Below, piece by piece: positions 33,894-42,429 of a DNA stretch of 42,429 nucleotides. Location: the NCBI GenBank assembly GCA_937925605.1, contig CALALV010000101.1, positions 1 to 42,429 on the forward strand, in the 5' to 3' direction. This DNA is from an uncultured Woeseia sp. Its GTDB lineage: Bacteria > Pseudomonadota > Gammaproteobacteria > Steroidobacterales > Woeseiaceae. A model generated the notes under the pieces. The model saw only the letters and a program-made list of their open reading frames with translations. It searched no databases and had not been told where the DNA came from. Both the position numbers and the translations under genes were made by a program. Position 1 is the first letter of the stretch; every line of letters starts with the position of its first letter.

Positions 33894-33918
33894 AAAAAAA
33901 GCCGGGCAATGCCCGGCT
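33894..33918 (-). terminator. Terminator of the rpsU-yqeY-dnaG-rpoD operon
   Basis: On the minus strand, stem AGCCGGGC/GCCCGGCT with a 3-nt loop is followed by seven T, 27 bp after the rpoD stop. The plus-strand side also carries a T-rich tail (TTCTTCG), so it may act on the convergent DUF6090-like operon too. Confidence 0.9.
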
Positions 33919-33944
33919 TCTTCGTAAGGCTTGTCGCTGCTGGC

Positions 33945-35783
<1,839 letters not shown>

Positions 35784-35820
35784 GACGGGTCAACCTCCAC
35801 GCGAATAATGCAAACGGCCA

Positions 35821-35845
35821 AGTATATCGCTTAGACCGACTCTAA
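35821..35845 (-). promoter_or_regulatory. Candidate internal rpoD promoter with a dyad
   Basis: TATACT (minus strand, 35821-35826) is a good -10 box in the dnaG-rpoD gap. Directly upstream is a perfect inverted repeat, TTAGA-N5-TCTAA (35831-35845). E. coli also drives rpoD from an internal promoter. No good -35 is seen, so confidence is limited. Confidence 0.4.
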
Positions 35846-35852
35846 TCCAGAT

Positions 35853-37613
35853 TTATCCGCCCGCGGCGCCGCCACGGCGGATACTCCGGAGCTCCTGTTT
35901 CTGCTCGTCCGAGAGCGCGCCAAGTCTCTCTTTTTCAATCAGATAATCGATCCGGTCGCGGTCGGCGGCGGCGCGCAGGCGAGCCAGGCAGTCCGCCAGT
36001 TCCGGCGCCGGGTCGAAGTCCTCGCCGCCCGGCAGCTCGGCGGCGGCCAGCTTGCCGAGGTGGCGACCCTCCTCGTCGTGACGCCAGTGCTCCAGCAGCC
36101 CGGCGGTCGTGATATCGGGATCCTCGTGCACCGTTTCAATCAGGTCGTGCAGCAGCCGGACGCCCGGTCGCTCGACCCCGCCGAGCAGGGTAGCGTCCAG
36201 CGCCAGCGCCGCCTGCGGGTAATGCAGGATCAGCGTGATCGCGCGGCGCACGACCGACGGCCGCTGACCGCCGCGCGCGCGCCGTGCGCGGCGTTTCGCA
36301 GGACCCCGGGACGCCTGCGGCCGGCGCTCGCCGTCCCGGTCGAGCAGCGCCTCGAGTTTCGGCGCGGCGAGGCCGACGGTCTCGGCCAGCCGGCCGATCA
36401 GGAGCTCGCGGTAGACGCCCTCCGGCAACCTGGCCACCAGCGGTTTCGCCAGTTCGGCGAGCCGCGCGCGGCCGTCGACGGAGTCCCGGTCGACCTGCGA
36501 CGCCAGTTCCTCGATCAGGAAGTCCGACAGCGGCTGCCCGCCCTCGAGCGCCGTTTCGAAGGCCTGCGTGCCGCGCCCGGCGACGAACGAGTCCGGGTCT
36601 TCGCCCTCCGGCAGGAACACGAAGCGCACCTGGCGCCCCTCGCGCAGCTGCGGCAGCGCGGTCTCTAGCGCGCGCCACGCCGCCTGGCGGCCGGCGCGGT
36701 CGCCGTCGAAACAGAACAGCACCTCGTCGGTGAGCCGGAAGAGCCGGTTCAGGTGATCGTCGGTGGTCGCGGTGCCGAGCGTCGCGCAGGCGAAGTCGAT
36801 GCCGTGGCGGGCGAGGCCGACGACGTCCATGTAGCCCTCGACCACGACCAGCCGCTCGATGTGACGAATCGCCTGGCGCGCCTCGTACAGCCCGTAGAGT
36901 TCGCGGCCCTTGTGGAACAGCGGCGTCTCCGGCGAGTTCAGGTACTTGGGCTCGCCGTCACCCAGGACCCGGCCGCCGAAGCCGATGCAGCGGCCGCGCG
37001 CGTCGCGGATCGGGAACATCAGGCGCTCGCGGAAGCGGTCGTAGTGCTGCCCGTTGTCCTTGCGTATCACGAGGCCGCAGGCGAGCAGGCGCTCGATCGC
37101 CTCGGGGCCGGTGCCGAAGCGGTCGAGCACGTTGCTCCAGCCCGAGGCGGCGTAGCCGATGCCGAAGCGCTTCGCGGTGGCCCCGTCGATGCCGCGGTTC
37201 TGCAGGTAGTTCTTGGCCAAGTCGTGCTCGCGCAGCGCGGCCTGGTAATGGCGGTCCACTCGCTCGAGCATCTCGTACAGGTCGTCGAAGCGGCGCGCGG
37301 GCCGCTGGCTGGCCTCGCGCGGGACCTCGACGCCCATCTGCGCGGCCAGCGCCTCGACGGCCTCCGGGAAACTTAAGTGCTCGTACTCCATCAGGAAGCC
37401 AAGCGCCGTGCCGTGCGCGCCGCAGCCGAAGCAGTGGTAGAAGCCCTTCTGCGGGCTGACGGTGAACGACGGGGTCTTCTCGTCGTGGAACGGGCAGTTG
37501 GCCTTGTATTCGCGGCCGGCCTTCCTGAGCTGCAGCCGGCGCCCGAGCACGTCGACGATGTCGGCCCGGGCGATCAGGTCGTCAATGAAATGCTGGGGTA
37601 TCAGGCCGCTCAT
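35853..37613 (-). CDS. dnaG: DNA primase DnaG
   Basis: 586 residues from ATG 37613 (a GTG just upstream, 37616, is less likely). It makes RNA primers at the replication fork. The zinc-binding domain has C40, H43, C61 and C64 (CPFHDEKTPSF, HCFGCGAHG). The catalytic core includes KYLNSPETPLFHKG and the TOPRIM motifs VVVEGYMDV and FCFDGDRAG, then a C-terminal helicase-binding helical region, length usual for the family. Middle gene of the operon between yqeY-like and rpoD. Confidence 0.97.
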   Translation of the reverse strand: MSGLIPQHFIDDLIARADIVDVLGRRLQLRKAGREYKANCPFHDEKTPSFTVSPQKGFYHCFGCGAHGTALGFLMEYEHLSFPEAVEALAAQMGVEVPREASQRPARRFDDLYEMLERVDRHYQAALREHDLAKNYLQNRGIDGATAKRFGIGYAASGWSNVLDRFGTGPEAIERLLACGLVIRKDNGQHYDRFRERLMFPIRDARGRCIGFGGRVLGDGEPKYLNSPETPLFHKGRELYGLYEARQAIRHIERLVVVEGYMDVVGLARHGIDFACATLGTATTDDHLNRLFRLTDEVLFCFDGDRAGRQAAWRALETALPQLREGRQVRFVFLPEGEDPDSFVAGRGTQAFETALEGGQPLSDFLIEELASQVDRDSVDGRARLAELAKPLVARLPEGVYRELLIGRLAETVGLAAPKLEALLDRDGERRPQASRGPAKRRARRARGGQRPSVVRRAITLILHYPQAALALDATLLGGVERPGVRLLHDLIETVHEDPDITTAGLLEHWRHDEEGRHLGKLAAAELPGGEDFDPAPELADCLARLRAAADRDRIDYLIEKERLGALSDEQKQELRSIRRGGAAGG

Positions 37614-37745
37614 CACTCGGGATCAAACGCTCGCGCCGGGTGGCCGGGCTCGGCCGCGGGTTGCCGGTCGCGCTCGGCCGGCGGCTGCGCGCCGCGCCAG
37701 CAAGAATAGCCAAATGTCGCCGGCTTGCCACCCCGGCAGCGGCGT

Positions 37746-38192
37746 TCAGCCGGCCAGGCGACCCTTGACGCGGCCGCTGACGACGCCCATGTCCGCGCGG
37801 CCCTGGACGCGGTTCTTTACGATGCCCATGACCTTGCCCATGTCGCGCATGCCCTCGGCGCCGGTCTCCTCGATCGCCGCCTCTATCAGGGCGTCGAGCT
37901 CGGCGTCGGACAGCGGCGCGGGCAGGTAGTCCTCAAGGACCGCGATCTCAGCACGCTCGATCGCGGCCAGGTCTTCGCGGCCGCCGTCCTCGAACTGGCT
38001 GATCGAATCGCGCCGTTGCTTGACCATCTTGGTCAGGACGGCGAGCACGCCGGCATCGTCGAGTTCGCGGCGCTCGTCGATCTCGATCTGCTTGATCGCG
38101 GCCAGCAGCATGCGCAACACCTTGAGCCGGTCCTTGTCGCCGGCCTTCATGGCCGACTTCGTGTCCGACTGGATTCGGTCTTTGAGCGTCAT
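37746..38192 (-). CDS. yqeY: GatB/YqeY domain protein
   Basis: 148 residues, all-helical, with the family signature: MTLKDRIQSDTKSAMKAGDKDRLKVLRMLLAAIK at the start, YLPAPLSDAELDALIEAAI in the middle and the closing DMGKVMGIVKNRVQGRADMG and GRVKGRL. YqeY proteins resemble the tail domain of GatB amidotransferase and are thought to bind tRNA, but no activity is established. The gene sits between rpsU and dnaG, a common place in proteobacteria. Confidence 0.94.
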   Translation of the reverse strand: MTLKDRIQSDTKSAMKAGDKDRLKVLRMLLAAIKQIEIDERRELDDAGVLAVLTKMVKQRRDSISQFEDGGREDLAAIERAEIAVLEDYLPAPLSDAELDALIEAAIEETGAEGMRDMGKVMGIVKNRVQGRADMGVVSGRVKGRLAG

Positions 38193-38229
38193 CGGCTACC
38201 GGGAACGCGGGTACGGAAGTAAACGGTCG

Positions 38230-38251
38230 GGCCCCGCGGAGACGCGGGGCC
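38230..38251 (-). terminator. Strong GC hairpin between rpsU and yqeY
   Basis: On the minus strand a perfect 9-bp stem GGCCCCGCG/CGCGGGGCC with a TCTC loop follows the rpsU stop. The T-rich stretch after it is short and interrupted (GTTTACTT), so this is better seen as a partial terminator or processing hairpin that lowers dnaG relative to rpsU; E. coli has a similar element at this point. Confidence 0.5.
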
Positions 38252-38274
38252 GGAGAGGCCCGCAGCGGCGGGGC

Positions 38275-38490
38275 TCAGTACAGGCGCTTGCGGCGGGCGG
38301 CCTCGCGCGAGGCGCGCTTCAGGTGACGCTTGATCGCGGCCGCCTTCTTGCGCTTGCGTTCCTGGGTCGGCTTTTCGTAGAACTCGCGACGGCGGAGCTC
38401 GGTCAGGACGCCGGCTTTCTCGCAGGCGCGCTTGAAGCGGCGCAGGGCGGCGTCGAAGTATTCGTTTTCCTTGATGCGAACGCTGGGCAT
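38275..38490 (-). CDS. rpsU: Small-subunit ribosomal protein bS21
   Basis: 71 residues, exactly the usual bS21 length, from ATG 38490 (MPSVRIKENEYFDAALRRFK onward); the longer frame to 38538 is not part of the protein. The highly basic C-terminus (RKKAAAIKRHLKRASREAARRKRLY) is diagnostic. bS21 helps the 30S subunit bind messenger RNA at initiation. First gene of the operon, divergent from tsaD. Confidence 0.97.
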   Translation of the reverse strand: MPSVRIKENEYFDAALRRFKRACEKAGVLTELRRREFYEKPTQERKRKKAAAIKRHLKRASREAARRKRLY

Positions 38491-38530
38491 ATTCGGTCGT
38501 TTCTGTTGCTTGTGGTCCGGGGACAAATAA

Positions 38531-38547
38531 CCCGGCACGAGGCCGGG
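38531..38547 (-). promoter_or_regulatory. Hairpin in the rpsU leader (possible attenuator)
   Basis: CCCGGC/GCCGGG with a 5-nt loop lies in the rpsU leader about 40 nt before the start codon, followed on the minus strand by TTATTTG. It could be an attenuator or an autoregulatory site for S21; neither is demonstrated. Confidence 0.4.
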
Positions 38548-38558
38548 GCTGACCAGCC

Positions 38559-38587
38559 ATATTAGCCCTGCAGGCGGCGCAATGCAA
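38559..38587 (-). promoter_or_regulatory. rpsU operon promoter
   Basis: On the minus strand: -35 TTGCAT (38582-38587), a 17-bp spacer, and -10 TAATAT (38559-38564). The spacing is ideal; the -10 has five consensus bases of six. The start of transcription would lie about 60 nt upstream of rpsU. Confidence 0.6.
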
Positions 38588-38623
38588 AGCTTTCGGCCGG
38601 ATTTCCGGTATCATCCGCCGCCT

Positions 38624-39634
38624 ATGCGCGTTCTCGGCATCGAAACCAGCTGCGACGAGACCGGCGTCGCCGTGTACGACACGGAGCGCGGCCTGCTCGC
38701 CCAGGTCCTGCACAGCCAGGTGGACCTGCACGCCGTGTACGGCGGCGTGGTCCCGGAGATCGCCTCGCGCGATCACATCCGGCGCCTGCTGCCGCTGGTC
38801 AGGGAGGTCTTGGCAGAGGCAGGTATCGAGCGCCCGGACGCGGTCGCGTACACGGCGGGTCCCGGGCTCGTCGGCGCGCTGATGGTCGGCAGCGGCCTGG
38901 CCAACGGCCTTGCGCTGGCCTGGGGCGTGCCGGTCGTGCCCGTGCACCACATGGAAGGCCACCTGCTCGCGCCGATGCTCGAGGACGAGCCGCCCGGCTA
39001 CCCGTTCCTGGCGCTGCTGGTCTCGGGCGGGCACTCGATGCTGGTCGCCGTCGCCGGGATCGGCGAGTACCGGCTGCTCGGCACCACGCTGGACGACGCG
39101 GCCGGCGAGGCCTTCGACAAGACCGCCAAGCTGCTCGGCCTGCCGTACCCGGGCGGCCCCGCGCTCGCGAAGCTCGCGGAGCAGGGCCGCGACGACGCTT
39201 TCGACCTGCCGCGGCCGATGCTCGGCAAGCCGGGTCACGACTTCAGCTTCAGCGGCCTGAAGACCGCCGTCATGCTTGCCGTGCGCGAGTGCGAGGCAGC
39301 AGGCAGGCTCGCCGAGCGGCGCGCCGACCTGGCCGCCTCGTTCCAGCGCGCGGTCGTCGACACGCTGGTCGGCAAGACGATCAGGGCCGCGCGCGACGAG
39401 GGCCTCGAGCGCATCGTCATTGCCGGCGGGGTCGGGGCGAACCGGCTCCTGCGCGCCGAACTCGAGGACCGCTTCGACGGCCGCGTGTACTATCCGCGGC
39501 TGGAATTCTGCACGGACAACGGTGCGATGATCGCGGTGGCCGGGGCCTGCCGGCTGCGCGACGCGCGAGAGCCCGGCACGATCGAGGCGCGGGCCCGCTG
39601 GCGCCTCGATACGCTGGCGCCGCCGGCAGCCTGA
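38624..39634 (+). CDS. tsaD: tRNA threonylcarbamoyladenosine synthase subunit TsaD
   Basis: 336 residues from ATG 38624; the 14-codon frame extension upstream (to 38582) lies in promoter sequence. The protein works with TsaB and TsaE to transfer the threonylcarbamoyl group to A37 of ANN-decoding tRNAs. Signatures: GIETSCDETGVA near the start, the metal motif HMEGH (H109, H113), SGGHS, and the C-terminal ASF..AVVDTL and GGVGANRLLR. Located divergently next to rpsU, the classical arrangement. The tRNA-Ile(CAU) elsewhere in the window is itself a predicted substrate for t6A37. Confidence 0.98.
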   Translation: MRVLGIETSCDETGVAVYDTERGLLAQVLHSQVDLHAVYGGVVPEIASRDHIRRLLPLVREVLAEAGIERPDAVAYTAGPGLVGALMVGSGLANGLALAWGVPVVPVHHMEGHLLAPMLEDEPPGYPFLALLVSGGHSMLVAVAGIGEYRLLGTTLDDAAGEAFDKTAKLLGLPYPGGPALAKLAEQGRDDAFDLPRPMLGKPGHDFSFSGLKTAVMLAVRECEAAGRLAERRADLAASFQRAVVDTLVGKTIRAARDEGLERIVIAGGVGANRLLRAELEDRFDGRVYYPRLEFCTDNGAMIAVAGACRLRDAREPGTIEARARWRLDTLAPPAA

Positions 39635-39650
39635 CGACGGAACCCATTCT

Positions 39651-40010
39651 ATGGACACGATTTTCCTGACCGACCTGCGGGTCGACTGCGTGGTGGGCAT
39701 CTGGGACTGGGAGCGCAAGATCCGCCAGACCGTCAGCATCGATCTCGAAATGGGCTTCGACATCCGCCCGGCGGCCGCGAGCGACAGCATCGACGACACG
39801 CTGAACTACAAGGCCGTCGCGAAGCGCGTGCAGCAGTTCGTCGGCGACTCCTCGTTCCAGCTGGTCGAAACGATGGCGGAGCGCATCGCCGCCACGATCC
39901 TCGACGAGTTCGACATCGCCTGGATTCGCGTGCGCGTGAACAAGCCGGGCGCGATCCGCGGCGCCCGCGACGTCGGCGTGATCATCCGCCGCGAGAAAGA
40001 CGGCGGCTGA
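39651..40010 (+). CDS. folB: Dihydroneopterin aldolase
   Basis: 119 residues. FolB converts 7,8-dihydroneopterin to 6-hydroxymethyl-7,8-dihydropterin and glycolaldehyde in folate synthesis. Key residues: E73 in LVETMAE and K98 in NKPGAIRGA; the small size and strand pattern match the family. Stop and the folK start share TGATG, so translation is coupled. Confidence 0.95.
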   Translation: MDTIFLTDLRVDCVVGIWDWERKIRQTVSIDLEMGFDIRPAAASDSIDDTLNYKAVAKRVQQFVGDSSFQLVETMAERIAATILDEFDIAWIRVRVNKPGAIRGARDVGVIIRREKDGG

Positions 40011-40510
40011 TGGCAGACCGCACAGCCCGCGTCTACGTCGGCATCGGCAGCAACCTCGAGCGCAAGCGAAACCTGAAGCGCTGCGTCGCGGCGCTGCGCG
40101 AGCGTTTCGGCATGCTCGAACTGTCGGGCGTCTACCGCAACGCCGCCGTTGGCTTCGACGGGCCGGATTTCTACAACCTCGTCGCCGGCTTCGACACGCA
40201 GCTCGAGCCGCAGGAACTCGTCGAGCTGTTCGAACAACTGCACCGCGATGCCGGCCGGCGCCGCGGCAGCGAGCGCTTCGCATCGCGCACGCTCGACGTG
40301 GACCTGCTGCTGCACGGCGACCGCGTCAGCGACGCGCCGCCGCTGCCGCGCCCGGACGTACTCGACTACGCGTTCGTGCTGGGGCCGCTGGCCGAGATCG
40401 CGCCCGAGCTACGGCATCCGCTGACCGGCAGGACCATCGCGGCGCACTGGGAGGCGATGCGGGTTGCAGGGCCGCGGCTGGAACGCATCGACGTCGACCT
40501 CGACGCCTGA
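40010..40510 (+). CDS. folK: 6-hydroxymethyl-7,8-dihydropterin pyrophosphokinase
   Basis: 166 residues from ATG 40010, overlapping the folB stop by one base. FolK adds pyrophosphate from ATP to the pterin. The HPPK signature RTLDVDLLLHGD is present with D96 and D98 as magnesium ligands; GSNLERKRN near the N-terminus is the other hallmark. Typical length. It ends 6 bp before the convergent pteridine reductase. Confidence 0.95.
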   Translation: MADRTARVYVGIGSNLERKRNLKRCVAALRERFGMLELSGVYRNAAVGFDGPDFYNLVAGFDTQLEPQELVELFEQLHRDAGRRRGSERFASRTLDVDLLLHGDRVSDAPPLPRPDVLDYAFVLGPLAEIAPELRHPLTGRTIAAHWEAMRVAGPRLERIDVDLDA

Positions 40511-40516
40511 GCAGCG

Positions 40517-41272
40517 CTACCAGCCGATACTGCGGCCGCCGTCGACCGCGATGATCTGGCCGGTAACGTACGCGGCGCCGAGCAGCCAGGCGATACAGTC
40601 CGCGATGTCTTCCGGCGTGCCCGCCCGCGCCAGCGGCACCTGTTCGAGGATGGAGGCCTTGGCCGCGTCGCTCAGGCCGTCCTCCGGCCACAGGATGGCG
40701 CCCGGGGCCACGCCGTTGACCCGCACCTCCGGCGCGAGGTCCTTGGCCAGCGACAGCGTCAGCATCGCGAGGCCGGCCTTGGCCGGGCCGTAGACAGGGT
40801 GGTCGCGCAGCGGCCGGCGCGCGTGGATGTCGACCAGGTTGACGATCGCGCCGCGCGCCGCGCGCAGCGCCGGGGCGGCAGCCTGCGACAGGAACAGCGG
40901 ACCCTTCAGGTTGCTGCCGACGAGATCGTCCCACTCGGCCTCGGTGACGCTGCCGACCGGCGTCGGGTAGAACGTCGATGCGTTGTTGACGAGGACGTCG
41001 AGACCGCCGGCCCAGCCGCTCACGGCCTCGACGAGCGGGCCGGCCTGCTCCGGGTCCGCGACGTCGGCGGCGAAGATTTCGGCGCTACCCGGGCGTCGAT
41101 CGTTTAGGCTGTCGCGCAGCGCGCGCGCCTCGTCCGCGGACGACCGGTAGTGGATCGCCACCCGGGGGCGGTCGGCGGGCAGCCGGGTCGCGACGGCGGC
41201 GCCGATGCGCCGGGCCGCGCCGGTCACGAGCGCCGCGCGGCCGGCCAGCGGTTCGGGCTCTCGAGAGGCCAT
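40517..41272 (-). CDS. Pteridine reductase-type short-chain dehydrogenase
   Basis: 251 residues of the SDR family. The cofactor motif TGAARRIG (18-24) with arginines favours NADPH. The catalytic triad has D148 (NLVDIHA) in place of the usual serine, with Y161 and K165; aspartate at that position is characteristic of pteridine reductases (PTR1, FolM). NNASTFYPTP is another trait of that group. Next to folB/folK it probably reduces dihydromonapterin or dihydrofolate, possibly helping an organism short of a classical DHFR. An ordinary SDR is the alternative. Confidence 0.85.
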   Translation of the reverse strand: MASREPEPLAGRAALVTGAARRIGAAVATRLPADRPRVAIHYRSSADEARALRDSLNDRRPGSAEIFAADVADPEQAGPLVEAVSGWAGGLDVLVNNASTFYPTPVGSVTEAEWDDLVGSNLKGPLFLSQAAAPALRAARGAIVNLVDIHARRPLRDHPVYGPAKAGLAMLTLSLAKDLAPEVRVNGVAPGAILWPEDGLSDAAKASILEQVPLARAGTPEDIADCIAWLLGAAYVTGQIIAVDGGRSIGW

Positions 41273-41331
41273 GGCGTCCCTGGGCTGCCGGTATGAAAGA
41301 AGCGACAGATTGTTGGACAGGCAGGAGCCGC

Positions 41332-42429
41332 ATGCAACCGGACGACCCGCAGCAACTTCCCGACCCCGGGCCGGATGCGCTTGCGCACAGCCGGCGGGTC
41401 GCCGCGAGCATCGCCGCGCGTATCGACGCGGCCGGCGGCAGCCTGTCCTTCGGCGAGTTCATGCAGCACGCGCTGTACGCGCCAGGACTTGGCTACTACG
41501 CGGCCGGCGCGCGCAAGTTCGGTGCAGACGGCGACTTCGTGACGGCACCCGAGGTGTCGCCGCTGTTCGCCCGCGTCGTCGCCCGCCAGTGCGCGCCGCT
41601 GCTCGCCGCGGGCGGCAGCGTGCTGGAGCCCGGCGCCGGCAGCGGCGCGTTCGCGGTCGATTTCCTGCGCGCCTGCGAGGCGCTCGACGCGCTGCCGGCG
41701 CGCTACGCGATCCTCGAGGTGTCGCCCGAGTTGCGCGAGCGCCAGCAGGCGCTGATCGAACGCGAGCTCCCCGCGCTGGCAGGGCGCGTGGAATGGCTCG
41801 ACGGCCTGCCGCGCGCGTTCCGCGGCGTCGTCGTCGCCAACGAGCTGGCCGACGCGCTGCCGGTCGAGCGCTTCTTGCGCACGGCGGACGGCGTGGACGA
41901 ACTGCGCGTGGCGCGCGACGGCGAGCGTTTCCGCTGGCAGCGCAGGCCGGCCGGCGCCGTGCTCGCCGGTGCGGTCGCGGCGATCGAGGCCGATCTCGGC
42001 CGTTGCCTGCCGGACGGCTACGTCTCCGAGGTCTCGCCGGCACTGGCCGGCTGGCTCGCGGAGCTCGCCGCGGGCCTGGACGAGGCGCTGGTCCTGCTGT
42101 TCGACTACGGCCTGCCGCGGCGCGAGTACTACGCGCCGGAACGTTCCGGCGGCTGGCTGCGCTGCCACTTCCGCCACCGCGCGCACGATGACCCGCTGAT
42201 CCTGCCGGGCATCCAGGACATCACGGCCTGGGTCGACTTCACCGCCGCCGCCGAGGCCGCGCACGCCGCGGGCCTGCGCGTCGCCGGTTACCAGACGCAG
42301 GCCGAGTTCCTGCTGCACGGCGGGCTCGTCGAAGAATACGAGGCGTTCGCCGGCGACGACGCGGCGGACCTCGAATTGTCGCGCCAGGGCAAATTGCTTA
42401 CGATCCCCGGCGACACGGGCGAGCACTTC
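41332..42429 (+). CDS. SAM-dependent methyltransferase, MidA/NDUFAF7 family (partial)
   Basis: 366 codons open to the window end, so the C-terminus is missing. The start at 41332 has AGGAG six bases before it; an in-frame ATG at 41293 is less supported. Signatures: SFGEFMQHALYAPGLGYY, GDFVTAPEVSPLF, the SAM motif VLEPGAGSGAFAVDF, ANELADALPVERF and DYGLPRREYY. Family members include human NDUFAF7, which methylates an arginine of a complex I subunit; the bacterial role is unclear. Divergent from the pteridine reductase. Confidence 0.93.
   Translation, partial: MQPDDPQQLPDPGPDALAHSRRVAASIAARIDAAGGSLSFGEFMQHALYAPGLGYYAAGARKFGADGDFVTAPEVSPLFARVVARQCAPLLAAGGSVLEPGAGSGAFAVDFLRACEALDALPARYAILEVSPELRERQQALIERELPALAGRVEWLDGLPRAFRGVVVANELADALPVERFLRTADGVDELRVARDGERFRWQRRPAGAVLAGAVAAIEADLGRCLPDGYVSEVSPALAGWLAELAAGLDEALVLLFDYGLPRREYYAPERSGGWLRCHFRHRAHDDPLILPGIQDITAWVDFTAAAEAAHAAGLRVAGYQTQAEFLLHGGLVEEYEAFAGDDAADLELSRQGKLLTIPGDTGEHF

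Overview
This 42.4 kb, very GC-rich window reads as the chromosome of a gammaproteobacterium. The best evidence is the macromolecular-synthesis block at 33.9-39.6 kb (rpsU, yqeY-like, dnaG and rpoD on the minus strand, with tsaD divergent, then folB and folK), plus an Azotobacter-type 7Fe ferredoxin and a CCA-encoding tRNA gene. The abundance of outer-membrane barrels, lipoproteins, Tat substrates and planctomycete-style cytochrome domains suggests an environmental, non-fermentative lineage (for example near Woeseiales, Steroidobacterales or Chromatiales), but the order cannot be fixed from the sequence alone. No insertion sequence, prophage or CRISPR array was found.

Layout. 0-3.4 kb: a truncated bifunctional beta-oxidation protein, fdxA, an HSL-type esterase and a zinc-ribbon methyltransferase. 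3.5-15.4 kb: a divergent secretory/haem cluster. Leftward: a DUF1588-like haem protein, a lipoprotein with two haem motifs and a LamG-like domain, and a Tat-exported DUF1501 protein, closed by a strong terminator. Rightward: a propeller lipoprotein resembling the hydrazine synthase alpha subunit with two haem motifs, an SH3/beta-barrel protein, a barrel lipoprotein, a DUF4266 lipoprotein and a DUF3570 barrel. This is the best candidate here for an undescribed multi-gene system, probably envelope redox chemistry or electron transfer. 15.5-20.5 kb: MOSC protein, LemA, DUF2207, rhomboid protease and an exported TldD-like protein whose HExxxH motif reads QExxxH. 20.7-30.9 kb: a large PAS/GAF/GGDEF/EAL protein, ACC deaminase (convergent), a dienelactone hydrolase, two VOC proteins, two unknown proteins, TerC and a duplicated cytochrome.

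The most striking single element is at 30,909-31,224 (minus): a tRNA-Ile(CAU) gene split directly after its anticodon by a 239-nt group I intron. All core helices (P1-P9) can be drawn by hand. It matches the Azoarcus tRNA-Ile(CAU) intron in host gene, insertion point, 3-bp P1 and core sequence, but carries an extra hairpin between P7 and P3' that Azoarcus lacks. The tRNA is followed by three co-translated paralogous membrane proteins (DUF6090-like).

33.9-42.4 kb is housekeeping: translation, replication and transcription initiation (rpsU-yqeY-dnaG-rpoD), tRNA t6A modification (tsaD), folate synthesis (folB, folK and a pteridine-reductase-like SDR) and a MidA-type methyltransferase that runs off the window. 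All functional calls rest on reading motifs by eye; no database search was run.
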